Assembly: GCF_900110855.1 (NCBI RefSeq)
Contig: NZ_FOFA01000003.1
Location: 496,001 to 560,000, forward strand
Reading direction: 5' to 3'
Source: Microlunatus flavus
Lineage (GTDB): Bacteria > Actinomycetota > Actinomycetes > Propionibacteriales > Propionibacteriaceae
Length of the DNA stretch: 64,000 nucleotides
Positions 23,325-31,358 of the stretch are shown piece by piece. The notes under the pieces are model-generated. The model was not told the origin of the DNA. It ran no database searches and saw only the letters and a program-made list of their open reading frames with translations. Positions within the stretch are counted from its first letter, which is position 1, and each line of letters starts with the position of its first letter. A program made the position numbers and the translations under genes.

Positions 23325-24331
23325 GCCTCGCGCGTCTTCGGCGAGCTCTCGGCCGTCTTCGCCGGGTCGCGCTCGATGACCGGGTCGAGGATCTCGTCGA
23401 CCTTGGCGAGCAGGTCGGCGTCGAGGGTGACGCCGGCGGCCGCGGCGTTGTCGGTGACCTGCTCGGGGCGCGAGGCACCGATGATCGCGGTGGCGACGTT
23501 GTCGTTCTGCAGGGTCCAGGCGACGGCGAGCGCGGCCATGGACAGGCCGGCCTCCTGCGCCAGCGGGACGAGCTGCTGGACGCGCTCGAGGACGTCGTCG
23601 CGCATCCAGCGGGCGATCATGTTCGCGCCGCCCTTCTCGTCGGTGGCGCGCGAGCCCTCGGGCAGCGGCTGGCCGGGCTTGTACTTGCCGGTCAGGACGC
23701 CCTGCGCGATCGGCGACCAGACGACCTGGGAGATGCCCAGCTCCTTCGAGGTCGGCACGACCTCGCCCTCGATCACGCGCCACAGCATCGAGTACTGCGG
23801 CTGGTTGCTGATCAGCTGGAACCCCAGCTCACGAGCCAGCGCCGCGCCGTCGCGCAGCTGCTGCGCCGTCCACTCGCTGACGCCGACGTAGAGGACCTTG
23901 CCGGCCCGGACGAGGTCGGCGAACGCCTGCATCGTCTCCTCCAGCGGCGTCTCCACGTCGTAGCGGTGCGCCTGGTAGAGGTCGATGTAGTCGGTCTGGA
24001 GGCGCTGCAGCGAGCCGTTCGCGGCCTCCATGATGTGCTTGCGCGACAGGCCGAGGTCGTTGTGGCCCTTGGGCCCGATCGGGCCGAACACCTTGGTGAA
24101 GATCTCCAACGACTCGCGCCGCTCGCCCTTCAGCGCCTCGCCGAGCACGGTCTCGGCCTTGGTGTTGGCGTAGACGTCCGCGGTGTCGAACGTGGTGATG
24201 CCGTTGTCGAGCGCGGCGCGGACGCAGGCCTGCGCCTGCTCGTTCTCCACCTGCGAACCGTGGGTCAGCCAGTTGCCGTAGGTGACCTCGGAGATCTTGA
24301 GGCCGGAGTTGCCCAGGTAGCGGAAATCCAT
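23321..24331 (-). CDS. Aldo/keto reductase (Kv-beta-like)
   Basis: A 336-aa NADPH-dependent aldo/keto reductase. The catalytic tetrad is in place: Asp49, Tyr54 (FDTADVYAN), Lys80 (IFTKVFG) and His122 (YQAHRYD). The C-terminal cofactor segment is IIGASRPEQV. Similarity is to the voltage-gated-potassium-channel-beta-like bacterial AKRs. I chose ATG at 24331 (MDFRYLGNSG) because GGTGGGG lies just upstream; a TTG at 24343 is in frame. It is coupled by overlap to the DUF1028 gene. The true substrate, often aldehydes or ketosugars, is not determinable. Confidence 0.9.
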   Translation of the reverse strand: MDFRYLGNSGLKISEVTYGNWLTHGSQVENEQAQACVRAALDNGITTFDTADVYANTKAETVLGEALKGERRESLEIFTKVFGPIGPKGHNDLGLSRKHIMEAANGSLQRLQTDYIDLYQAHRYDVETPLEETMQAFADLVRAGKVLYVGVSEWTAQQLRDGAALARELGFQLISNQPQYSMLWRVIEGEVVPTSKELGISQVVWSPIAQGVLTGKYKPGQPLPEGSRATDEKGGANMIARWMRDDVLERVQQLVPLAQEAGLSMAALAVAWTLQNDNVATAIIGASRPEQVTDNAAAAGVTLDADLLAKVDEILDPVIERDPAKTAESSPKTREA

Positions 24332-24421
24332 AGCCCCACCCAACCATGTCGGCCGGGACCGACCCGGCGCGCCCTCGTGCGGGACGCCGGGCGGACGTGA
24401 GCAACGTCGGCGGACCGGTCG

Positions 24422-26362
24422 TCAGCAGACCGGGAAGCACCTCAGGTAGGCGATGCTGCTGCCACCCAAGGGGTTGGGCGCCACCGACGGGCCGACGCCG
24501 TTGACCACGTGGTCGATGGTGCCGGCCTGGTTGAGGCTGACGATGACGAGGTCGCGCAGCCGCACGCCGCCGTTCTCGGGCACCTCGAAGGACTGCGTGA
24601 GGTGCAGCGTCGGGTCGACGTTGGTGTAGATGTAGGAGCCGCCCGCCCACAGGTCGTGGTGCCTGACCTTGTCGCCGACCTTGTACGCCGCCCAGCCGAG
24701 CGTGCTCCCGTGGCGCCACGCCGCCTGGTCGGGCGCGTCGTACGGCAGCTCGTTCTGGAAGAAGATCGTCCGCCCGCGCTCGCCGGTCCAGACCACGTTG
24801 TAGCGCTGGTAGTGCTCGACGAACAGACCGGTCGCGGTGACGTCGTCGCCCTTCACCACCACACCGGTGGCCGCGGTGTTCACCGTCCAGCCGACGCCCT
24901 CGCCGTGGTCGGCCCGCCAGGCCCAGATGTCGTCGAGGACGACGTGGTCGCTGTTCACGACCAGGCTGGTCCGCGCCCTGCCGACGTGCGGCCCGCCGAT
25001 GCGGAAGAAGACGTCCTGCACGGCGGTGGGGTTGCGCTTCGTCGACCCCTTCGGGCCCTTGCGGTGGCCCTGGCCGAGCACGAGGAGCGCCTTGGAGCTC
25101 TTGGCGCCCGCGTCGATGGTCAGGCCGGCGACGTCGACGCCGGCCACGTCGGCGACCTCGAGCGGGGTCACGCCCTTCTCGGCGGTCAGCGTCGCCAGGC
25201 CGAGGCCGAGCACGACGGTGCCGGCGCGGCGCACGTGCAGGGTGCGGTCGATGCCGTAGACGCCCGGGGTGAAGAGCAGGTTCCTGCCCTTGGCCAGCTG
25301 GCGCTCGATCTTCTTGGCCGAGTCACCCGGCCGCGCGACGAAGAACCGCGAGATCGGCAGCGAGGTGCCGGGCGTCGAGCCGTTCGCCCACGTGATGCCC
25401 GTGCTGTCGCGCTGCACCTTCGGGACGAACACGCGGTAGCGACCGCGCGCGTCGAGGTAGAGGTAGGGCTTCTCCTTGCTGACCGGCGTGGTCGGCAGCG
25501 TCGTGTACTGCGGGTCGGGGAACGACTGCGCCGGCGCGCCCTGCACGCCCGCGAACGTCTGGTTCCACACGGCGTTCGACCAGGTGCCGACGGTGCTGTT
25601 CCGGGTCAGCCACTGCTGCTGCGACCCGTTGGTCACCGCGCCGAGCCGGGAGTCGGCAATGAACCCGCCGCTGGCGTACGAGGGGCCGGTGCAGTAGTCC
25701 ATGAGGGTCGTGGCGCCGGTGACGTCCACGCGCCGCATGGGCGCGGCCTGGGACACGGCCCAGAACTCGGTGCCCGGGGTGCAGCTCGTGCCGCCGGCCG
25801 GGTTGATCGTGAGGTTGGACAGCGAGCGCCAGAAGTTGTTCAGCGCGATGCAGCCGCTGGCCGCGTCGCACTGGTTGGCGACGTTGATCGTGCCGTTGAT
25901 GACCACGTCGCCGGGGTCTCGCCCCAGCCCGGCCACCTCGGTGTAGTAGCCGACCTGGAAGGCCAGCGGCTTGTCCGCCGAGCCGTACGTCCCGGGCGCG
26001 AAGAGGATCGCGTCGCGCTCGGGACCGAACTGGTTGCCGATCTGGCGGGCGGCGATGGCGTCGAGCCGCGCCTGGACCTCGTCCTGCGGCTGGTCGGGCG
26101 TCACGAGGGTGACGTTCGCGCCGAGGTCGGGGCCCTTCGCGGCCGGGCTCGGGCCGGCTGGTGCGCTCGGGTGCGCCGGCCCGCTGGGCCGCACGGGTGC
26201 GGCCGGCTGCACGGGCGTGGCGTCGGCCGGCGCGACCAGGCTCGAGGTGACCAGGGCGCTGAGGGCCAGGGCGCCGACCAGCGCGGCGGCACGGCGACGG
26301 ACGCGGCCTGTACGGGGTCGTGGGTCGGCGCTGAGGTCGCGCTGTGGGGGTGTGGTGGGCAT
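24422..26362 (-). CDS. Secreted right-handed beta-helix protein
   Basis: A 646-aa exported protein. The twin-arginine-like/Sec signal region is near residues 20-48 (RVRRRAAALVGALALSALV then APADA), followed by a Pro/Ala-rich linker to about 75. The rest looks like a pectate-lyase-type right-handed beta-helix: repeated strands of the type NLTINPAGG, ADVAGVDVAGLTIDAG, LFTPGVYGIDRTLHV and NSDHVVLDDIWAW. Many actinobacteria have such proteins, sometimes mis-named adenylyl cyclase; I see no cyclase motif. A polysaccharide-active enzyme is plausible given the uronate genes in the window, but that is inference. GAGGAG lies 8 bases before the ATG. The C-terminus ends with a possible Cys pair (RCFPVC). 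Confidence 0.8.
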   Translation of the reverse strand: MPTTPPQRDLSADPRPRTGRVRRRAAALVGALALSALVTSSLVAPADATPVQPAAPVRPSGPAHPSAPAGPSPAAKGPDLGANVTLVTPDQPQDEVQARLDAIAARQIGNQFGPERDAILFAPGTYGSADKPLAFQVGYYTEVAGLGRDPGDVVINGTINVANQCDAASGCIALNNFWRSLSNLTINPAGGTSCTPGTEFWAVSQAAPMRRVDVTGATTLMDYCTGPSYASGGFIADSRLGAVTNGSQQQWLTRNSTVGTWSNAVWNQTFAGVQGAPAQSFPDPQYTTLPTTPVSKEKPYLYLDARGRYRVFVPKVQRDSTGITWANGSTPGTSLPISRFFVARPGDSAKKIERQLAKGRNLLFTPGVYGIDRTLHVRRAGTVVLGLGLATLTAEKGVTPLEVADVAGVDVAGLTIDAGAKSSKALLVLGQGHRKGPKGSTKRNPTAVQDVFFRIGGPHVGRARTSLVVNSDHVVLDDIWAWRADHGEGVGWTVNTAATGVVVKGDDVTATGLFVEHYQRYNVVWTGERGRTIFFQNELPYDAPDQAAWRHGSTLGWAAYKVGDKVRHHDLWAGGSYIYTNVDPTLHLTQSFEVPENGGVRLRDLVIVSLNQAGTIDHVVNGVGPSVAPNPLGGSSIAYLRCFPVC

Positions 26363-26493
26363 CGTCGCCGCTCCTCGGGGGGTGGTGGTGGGGTGACAGC
26401 AGGAGCGCTTTACCCGTACGGCGGCCCGCCATGTGCAGGTTCCGCGGGCGATCTCGCTCGACCCACCCGGGGGACCGGCGGGAGGATCGGCGG

Positions 26494-26901
26494 GTGGACG
26501 ACTTCTCGGTGGTGGCGGCGGCCGGTTCGTGGCGCAGCGAGAGCGGAACCGCGGTGCACGTGCCGCACCGCTGGACCGACGAGGGCGTGACGGTCGAGGC
26601 CCCGTTCACGGGGGCGCACCTGCTCCACCTCGCGGTCGCGGGCTGCGTGCTCAACGACGTCTACCGCGAGGCGGCGAGGCTGGGTGTCGTCGTCGACGGG
26701 GTGCGGGTGCGGGCGAACGGCGGCTTCGATCCCGGGAGCTGGCGCTCGACGGGGATCACGTACGCGGTCGACCTCGACATCCCCGCCGGGCCGGACCAGC
26801 GGGCCGCGCTGCTCGCCGCGGTCGATGCCGTGGCCGAGATCCCGCAGGCGCTGCGCCAGGGCGCCGACGTGTCGCGGTCGCCGGAGGGCTTCAAGGCCTG
26901 A
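26494..26901 (+). CDS. OsmC family protein
   Basis: A 135-aa OsmC-like protein. The conserved block HLLHLAVAGCVLNDVYREA places the peroxidatic-type Cys at residue 51. No second Cys of the Ohr type is present, so thiol peroxidase activity may differ from classical OsmC/Ohr. GTG at 26494 has GGAGG 8 bases upstream. It is divergent from the secreted beta-helix gene with about 130 bases between and ends in a strong hairpin. Function is probably in oxidative or envelope stress. Confidence 0.8.
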   Translation: MDDFSVVAAAGSWRSESGTAVHVPHRWTDEGVTVEAPFTGAHLLHLAVAGCVLNDVYREAARLGVVVDGVRVRANGGFDPGSWRSTGITYAVDLDIPAGPDQRAALLAAVDAVAEIPQALRQGADVSRSPEGFKA

Positions 26902-26910
26902 GACGTGGTT

Positions 26911-26941
26911 GGAGCCGGCCGACCATGGGTCGACCGGCTCC
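26911..26941 (+). terminator. Hairpin terminator of the osmC-like gene
   Basis: 14-base arms GGAGCCGGCCGACC and GGTCGACCGGCTCC with one mismatch and the loop ATG, ten bases after the stop codon. No T-run follows. Confidence 0.6.
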
Positions 26942-27409
26942 GGCCAGCAGGCTCGGCGATCCCCCGATCGTCGGACGAGCCGGACTGGTCTGTGCCTTGA
27001 CGTTACGGCGGGAACCGGACGCGGGGCCAGGGTTCGACGGCCGGATGTCAGCAACAGGACACGTCCGGAACCTGACACGGCCACGACGCGACGGGGGCCT
27101 CGCCGTCCTCTAGCGTGTGCGGTGCGGGACGAGGAGATGAACCCCCGAGCATCCCCTCGTCCCGCTTCTTCTTGCTCCTGCTCCGCGCCCGCCGGGCTCG
27201 CGTCGAGCGCAGGTCCTCCCGACGAGCGGCTTCGCCCAGGTCGCTCACATCCACGTGGAGCTCCGCGGTGCACCCAGGAACCTGCGGCTTCCCCGGAGCA
27301 GATCTGCTGGGCGGAGCATCGGCATTTCCCGTGATCCTGAAAAACCCGAGGCGGCGGACGGCGGACGGCGGGCGAGTACGGCGGCCGAGGTCGGCCGGCT
27401 CGGGAACCC
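26942..27409. other. Gene-free stretch with a -10-like box and a second hairpin
   Basis: No open frame here looks like a protein. A TAGCGT box (27111-27116) is followed by a perfect 11-base inverted repeat GCGGGACGAGG/CCTCGTCCCGC (27124-27134 and 27155-27165) with a 20-base loop and a T-rich tail (TTCTTCTTG). It could be a terminator or a short independent RNA. A weaker hairpin CCGGA/TCCGG lies near 27040-27067. The reading frame 27137-27334 (65 codons) starts inside the hairpin and has no recognisable protein character. Confidence 0.4.
27124..27173 (+). ncRNA. Possible small RNA or intrinsic terminator
   Basis: Perfect 11-bp stem with a T-rich tail, starting about 8 bases after a TAGCGT box. 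This gives the layout of a very short transcript that ends in its own terminator. Nothing identifies a family, so it is offered as a candidate only. Confidence 0.25.
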
Positions 27410-27901
27410 TCAGTGGCTCGTACGGCCCCGGGTCGGGCGCAGCGCGGGCGAGATCCAGCGGTCGGCGACCAGGCCGGTCACGGTCGCGTACACCGCCTTG
27501 TGGAGCACGTCGACCGCCTGCTCCCGCGCCGGCCAGGTCATGGGCGGCGCGCCGACGCCGGTGGTGTTCTCGACCGTCTGGTCGACGGCCAGCCGGACGA
27601 CCGTGTGCCACGCGCTCGCCACCGGCCCGCGGATGCCGGTGACCGCCCAGACGCCGCGCAGGCCGCCGACGGCCGCGCCCGTGCCCCAGTGCATGAGGTG
27701 GTTCCAGACCGGTGGCTGGTCGGCGTCGCCGGGGTGACGCCCCAGCAGGGTCAGCAGCGCCCGGGCCGGGACGTAGGAGTCGGGGCGGTGGGTCAGCGCC
27801 TGCTCGAGCTTCTCCCCCACGGTCATCACGGCGACGCCGGCGAGCCCGGAGACCGCTCCCTGCGCCCAGGCCCTCGCCAGCAGCCCCGCACGTCCTCGCA
27901 C
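27410..27901 (-). CDS. Hypothetical membrane-associated protein
   Basis: A 163-aa protein I cannot name. Hydrophobic stretches are visible near residues 8-30 (ARAWAQGAVSGLAGVAVMTV) and 70-90 (HWGTGAAVGGLRGVWAVTG), with a charged segment between (EKLEQALTHRPDSYVP). Their pattern resembles small actinobacterial membrane proteins of DUF1440-like type, but I am not sure. GTG at 27901 follows GGAGG by six bases; the adjacent GTG at 27904 is possible. It is divergent from the DUF6328-like gene, about 115 bases apart. Confidence 0.65.
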   Translation of the reverse strand: MRGRAGLLARAWAQGAVSGLAGVAVMTVGEKLEQALTHRPDSYVPARALLTLLGRHPGDADQPPVWNHLMHWGTGAAVGGLRGVWAVTGIRGPVASAWHTVVRLAVDQTVENTTGVGAPPMTWPAREQAVDVLHKAVYATVTGLVADRWISPALRPTRGRTSH

Positions 27902-28015
27902 CACGCACCTCCCCGTCGACCGAGCGGCCACCGTACGGCGCTCGGACCTGATAGGTCTGGGAGCGCACGGCGGGCGGGGGCGGACCGCCACGGACGCAGG
28001 GAGGACGACGGCGAG

Positions 28016-28507
28016 GTGCCGAGCGACGACGACGTCGACGCGCTGGACGGGCGCGACGAGAGCGACAACGAGCGCAGCGACCGGAACTGGAACGAGCTGC
28101 TCCAGGAGACCCGGATCGTGCAGACCGGGACGCAGATCCTCAGCGGCTTCCTGCTGACGATCGCCTTCCAGCCGCGCTTCGCCACGCTGTCGACCTTCCA
28201 GCACGACGTCTACCTCGCGCTCGTGCTGCTCTCGACCCTGACGACGGCGCTGGCCCTGTCCCCCGTGGTGCTGCACCGGCGGCTGTTCCGCCGGCACGCC
28301 AAGCACCAGGTGGTGCAGGTCGGGCACCGGCTGATCCTCTGCGCGCTCACCGGCCTGGGCCTGGTGATGACCGGCACCGTGCTGCTGATCTTCGACGTCG
28401 CCGAGGGCCTGAGCGGCGCGACGTGGGCGGCCGCGGCCGTGGTCGTGGTGCTCGTCGGGCTGACCCTCGGGCCGACGTTCGTGGCCCGCCGAGGGCTGCG
28501 TTCCTGA
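28016..28507 (+). CDS. DUF6328 family membrane protein
   Basis: A 163-aa protein with an acidic N-terminus (PSDDDVDALDGRDESDNERS), then WNELLQETRIVQTGTQILSG, which is the recognisable start of the DUF6328 family. Four transmembrane segments follow. Homologues are sometimes labelled sodium/proton antiporter, but this small size does not support transport by itself. GTG at 28016 has GGGAGG 11 bases upstream. A short dyad CTGAG-N7-CTCAG (28504-28520) overlaps its stop. Confidence 0.75.
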   Translation: MPSDDDVDALDGRDESDNERSDRNWNELLQETRIVQTGTQILSGFLLTIAFQPRFATLSTFQHDVYLALVLLSTLTTALALSPVVLHRRLFRRHAKHQVVQVGHRLILCALTGLGLVMTGTVLLIFDVAEGLSGATWAAAAVVVVLVGLTLGPTFVARRGLRS

Positions 28508-28609
28508 GGAAACTTCTCAGCATTTCTGGCGCAGCGGTATCAGCAGGGTCGAGCACCGCTCCTACGAGCCGTCCGCACTCCGCGGGCCACGACGACGAGG
28601 AGCCCTCCC

Positions 28610-29461
28610 ATGCACCACCGAAACCGCTCGAGCCTCGCGGCCGCGGCGACCGTCTTGCCGGCCGCGCTGCTGAGCCTGCTGCTGGTGCCGCCGGCGGCGC
28701 AGGCCGCGCCGCGCAGCCCGGACCCGGAACGTCTCGTGGTGGCGCAGGGGCCGGCGCCCCGCTCGTCCGTCGCGTCCCGGAAGGCGCCTGCCTCCATCGA
28801 CTCCGACGTGTACGCGTACGCGATCAGCCCGACGTTCCGCACCTACTTCGTCGCCGCCGGCCACCTCACGCTGTCCCTGAAGCCCGGCAGCACGACGAAG
28901 TACAGCGGGTCGTTCGTCGACTACGTCGGCGGGTCGCCAAGCAAGGCCGCCGCCGACGCGTCGGACCCGGCGGCCCCGACGATCAGCCTGAAGGGCAAGA
29001 ACGGCTCGTTCACCTTCAAGGGCGACACCTACTTCGGCGGCGACTCCTACAGCGCGACCGCCACCAAGGTCTCCTCGAAGCTCGGGATCAAGGCCAAGGA
29101 CGTCTACCTCGCGGCGGCCAAGCACTCCGTGAAGACGGCCACGTACAGCATCGTGCTGACGGAACGCTCGGGCCCGGTCAACCGCCCCTTCGAGTACAGC
29201 GGCTCGCTGACCATCGCCTACGACGCCAACAACCGCATCTCCGGCGGCCAGGTCACCGTCACCGGCCGCAAGGGCAAGAACGTGACGAACGCGCTCAAGA
29301 ACAGCGGCTACTTCGGCACCAGCTACTTCTACACGGTCGCCAAGGTCGACAAGACGTCGATGGGGATCTCCGGCACGTTCGACGGACCGGACTTCAGCGG
29401 GTTCGGTTTCGCGGGCAGCGGGTCGAAGACCACGCAGTGGGTGGTGTCGGGAACCCCCTGA
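28610..29461 (+). CDS. Secreted protein of unknown function
   Basis: A 283-aa protein with a clear Sec signal peptide (positively charged start, hydrophobic core ending LLLVPPAAQA, cleavage likely near residue 33). The mature part is rich in Gly, Ser, Thr and Lys, with many alternating hydrophobic residues (LTLSLKPGSTTKYSGSF, ISLKGKNGSFTFKGD), suggesting an all-beta extracellular domain. I see no catalytic motif. The ATG follows GAGGAG with a short gap. Its downstream neighbour is on the other strand with 37 bases between the stops. Function unknown. Confidence 0.75.
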   Translation: MHHRNRSSLAAAATVLPAALLSLLLVPPAAQAAPRSPDPERLVVAQGPAPRSSVASRKAPASIDSDVYAYAISPTFRTYFVAAGHLTLSLKPGSTTKYSGSFVDYVGGSPSKAAADASDPAAPTISLKGKNGSFTFKGDTYFGGDSYSATATKVSSKLGIKAKDVYLAAAKHSVKTATYSIVLTERSGPVNRPFEYSGSLTIAYDANNRISGGQVTVTGRKGKNVTNALKNSGYFGTSYFYTVAKVDKTSMGISGTFDGPDFSGFGFAGSGSKTTQWVVSGTP

Positions 29462-29498
29462 CGCCCGGAGCGGTGGACCGGCTGCGACCGGTGGGAGC

Positions 29499-30296
29499 TC
29501 AGCCCTCGCCGTCCCAGCCGGCCTGCGGCGTGCGGCACGAGTTGCGGAACACGTACTGCGACGGCAGCCGGCGCTCGTGGCTGGACCAGTCGATCGCCGG
29601 GCGCGACGACTGCTCGGGCAGGTATCCGAGCCGGTAGACCGCCATCAGCTCCAGGTCGTCGGGCACGGCGAACAGCTCGACGAGGCGGTCCCACTGCCCC
29701 TCGACCTCCATGGGGAACGAGACGAACTGGATGCCCATCCCGATCTCGACGGTGGTCAGCCAGACGTTCTCCATCGCCGCGCCCATGCTGAACAGCGAGT
29801 AGAAGCTCGACAGCTGGCCCGGGCGGTACTCGGCCCGGTCGAGCATCACGCCGAGCAGCAGCGGCGAGCCGGCGACCAGCTTGCGGTTCTCCGAGCCGAG
29901 GGTCTGCGGGACCCGCAGCTGGTTCATGATCTTCTGCCCGCGGGCGGTGAAGACCTGCTTGGTGAACGGTCGCAGCGGCGCCGGCAGCTTGTCGAAGAGC
30001 ATTCCGCTGCGCTTCTGCGCCATCTCGGCGGCGGAGAAGCGGAAGTAGGGCTTGTAGCGCTCGAAGAAGGTGCCGTTCGACATGGCCGTGGTCATGCTCG
30101 ACCCGCTGATCTCGGCGACCTGGTCGATCACCGACCGGTCGTCGACCAGGACGAAGCGCCAGGGCTGGCTGTTCAGCTGCGAGGGCGCCCGGCCGGCCAC
30201 CTCCATGAGCAGCCGCTGGTGCTCCTCGCTGACCGGGTCGGGACGGAACGGCCCGTTCGTGGTCTTGCGGCGGCGGACGACGTCAAGGAACTCCAT
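29499..30296 (-). CDS. Nitroreductase family flavoprotein
   Basis: A 265-aa FMN-dependent nitroreductase-fold protein, with the N-terminal RRRKTTNGPF and the family marker APSQLNSQPWRFVLVDD (residues 37-53). Such enzymes reduce nitro groups, quinones or enones with NAD(P)H, and some tailor natural products. The start overlaps the stop of the small membrane-protein gene by 14 bases, making it the last gene of the coupled operon that includes a type III polyketide synthase. A role in modifying that polyketide is an inference from position. Confidence 0.85.
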   Translation of the reverse strand: MEFLDVVRRRKTTNGPFRPDPVSEEHQRLLMEVAGRAPSQLNSQPWRFVLVDDRSVIDQVAEISGSSMTTAMSNGTFFERYKPYFRFSAAEMAQKRSGMLFDKLPAPLRPFTKQVFTARGQKIMNQLRVPQTLGSENRKLVAGSPLLLGVMLDRAEYRPGQLSSFYSLFSMGAAMENVWLTTVEIGMGIQFVSFPMEVEGQWDRLVELFAVPDDLELMAVYRLGYLPEQSSRPAIDWSSHERRLPSQYVFRNSCRTPQAGWDGEG

Positions 30297-30630
30297 GCTG
30301 CTCCTGCAGGGCTCGGCGGAGGCTGGCGGCGAAGAAGGGCGCCGCGCTGAGGGCGACCAGGGGGTGGCGGCGGGACCGGGCGCTGACGTGGGCCACGGCG
30401 GTCAGCGGCAGGGCGGCGGGCAGCAGGGCCAGGCCCGCCCGGCTGCGGCTCCACAGCAGGCTGCTGGCGGCGCCGCCCGCCAGCACGCAGGTGCTGACGT
30501 AGAGCGCGTGGTGCACCCAGCGGAACCGTCGGGTGTCGACGAGGCGCAGCGCGACGGCGGACCCGAGCGCGACGTTGGCCGCGTAGGCGGTGGTGGCCGC
30601 TGTGAACAGCACGACGGGCCGCGGCGTCAC
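30283..30630 (-). CDS. Small membrane protein in polyketide operon
   Basis: A 115-aa protein with about three hydrophobic segments (VVLFTAATTAYAANVALG, ALYVSTCVLAGGAASSLLW, GLALLPAALPLTAVAH). I do not recognise the family. It is translationally coupled on both sides: its GTG overlaps the methyltransferase stop by four bases, and its end overlaps the nitroreductase start by 14. This ties it to the polyketide operon. It might anchor or export the product, but nothing in the sequence proves it. Confidence 0.65.
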   Translation of the reverse strand: MTPRPVVLFTAATTAYAANVALGSAVALRLVDTRRFRWVHHALYVSTCVLAGGAASSLLWSRSRAGLALLPAALPLTAVAHVSARSRRHPLVALSAAPFFAASLRRALQEQHGVP

Positions 30631-31328
30631 CCCGCCTCCCCGGGGGCGTCGTGGCGCAGCAGCAGCCGGAACGGTGGGAACGGCTCCGCCCGCCAGCCGG
30701 GTCGCACGCCGGCGAGCTCGGCCGGTGCGTGGCTGCGGCGGATCGAGCGCAACCCGTCGGTGCGCAGGAACGAGGTCCGCGCGAGCGGCGCGGTCGCCAC
30801 CCCGTACGCGCCGTGCGCCAGCCGCGAGCGGCGCAGGTCGTTGTGGAGGGCGAGCCGGGTCGCGAGCCGCTCGCCGTCGGCGAGCAGCTGCTGCAGCGCG
30901 TCGTCGTCGAGGTGGTGCAGCACGTGGTTGGAGACGACCACGTCGAAGCGCCGGCCCTCCTCGACCAGGTCGTGGCTGGTGGCCTGCCGGAACGTCACGC
31001 CGTCGGGCCGCGGCCGTCGGGCGACGTACGCCGTCGCCCGCGGGTCGGGGTCGACCGCGGTCACCTCGAGGGGGATGCCGTCGCGCCGGGCCCAGGCGGC
31101 CAGGTCCACGGCGACGTCGCCGCCGCCGAAGCCGACGTCCAGCAGGCTCGGGCGCGGGCTGGTCGCGAGCACGGGTGCCAGCTCGCGGGCCCAGAGCCGG
31201 CGCCAGCCCGACACGAGCCGGTTGACCACGCGGAACTGCGCGTACGTCCGCTCGAGCAGCGCCAGGTCGCAGGCCGGGTCGTCCATCAGCTCGACGACCT
31301 CGGTGTCGCGGTGGGCGAAGCGGCTCAT
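30627..31328 (-). CDS. SAM-dependent methyltransferase in polyketide operon
   Basis: A 233-aa class I methyltransferase with motif I SLLDVGFGGGDVAVDLA (61-77), the acidic motif II VTAVDPDP and the post-motif VVSNHVLHHL. Methyltransferases beside type III polyketide synthases often methylate the ring or hydroxyl of the product. It begins 30 bases after the synthase stop and is coupled to the membrane-protein gene downstream. O- or C-methylation cannot be told apart from sequence alone. Confidence 0.85.
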   Translation of the reverse strand: MSRFAHRDTEVVELMDDPACDLALLERTYAQFRVVNRLVSGWRRLWARELAPVLATSPRPSLLDVGFGGGDVAVDLAAWARRDGIPLEVTAVDPDPRATAYVARRPRPDGVTFRQATSHDLVEEGRRFDVVVSNHVLHHLDDDALQQLLADGERLATRLALHNDLRRSRLAHGAYGVATAPLARTSFLRTDGLRSIRRSHAPAELAGVRPGWRAEPFPPFRLLLRHDAPGEAG

Positions 31329-31358
31329 GCGGCGCTCACGCTCCGCTCCTGCGTGGGC

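Noticed and set aside
24422-26362. Adenylyl cyclase, a name sometimes given to such proteins
   Set aside because: No nucleotide cyclase motif is present; the sequence is a secreted beta-helix.
26401-26414. AGGAGCGCTTTACC as a fifth LacI-type operator before the secreted beta-helix gene
   Set aside because: Only the core AGCGCT is symmetrical; outer positions do not pair, unlike the four accepted sites.
27137-27334. 65-codon frame with GAGGAG directly before its ATG
   Set aside because: The ribosome site touches the start codon and lies in a stable hairpin, and the product is low-complexity.
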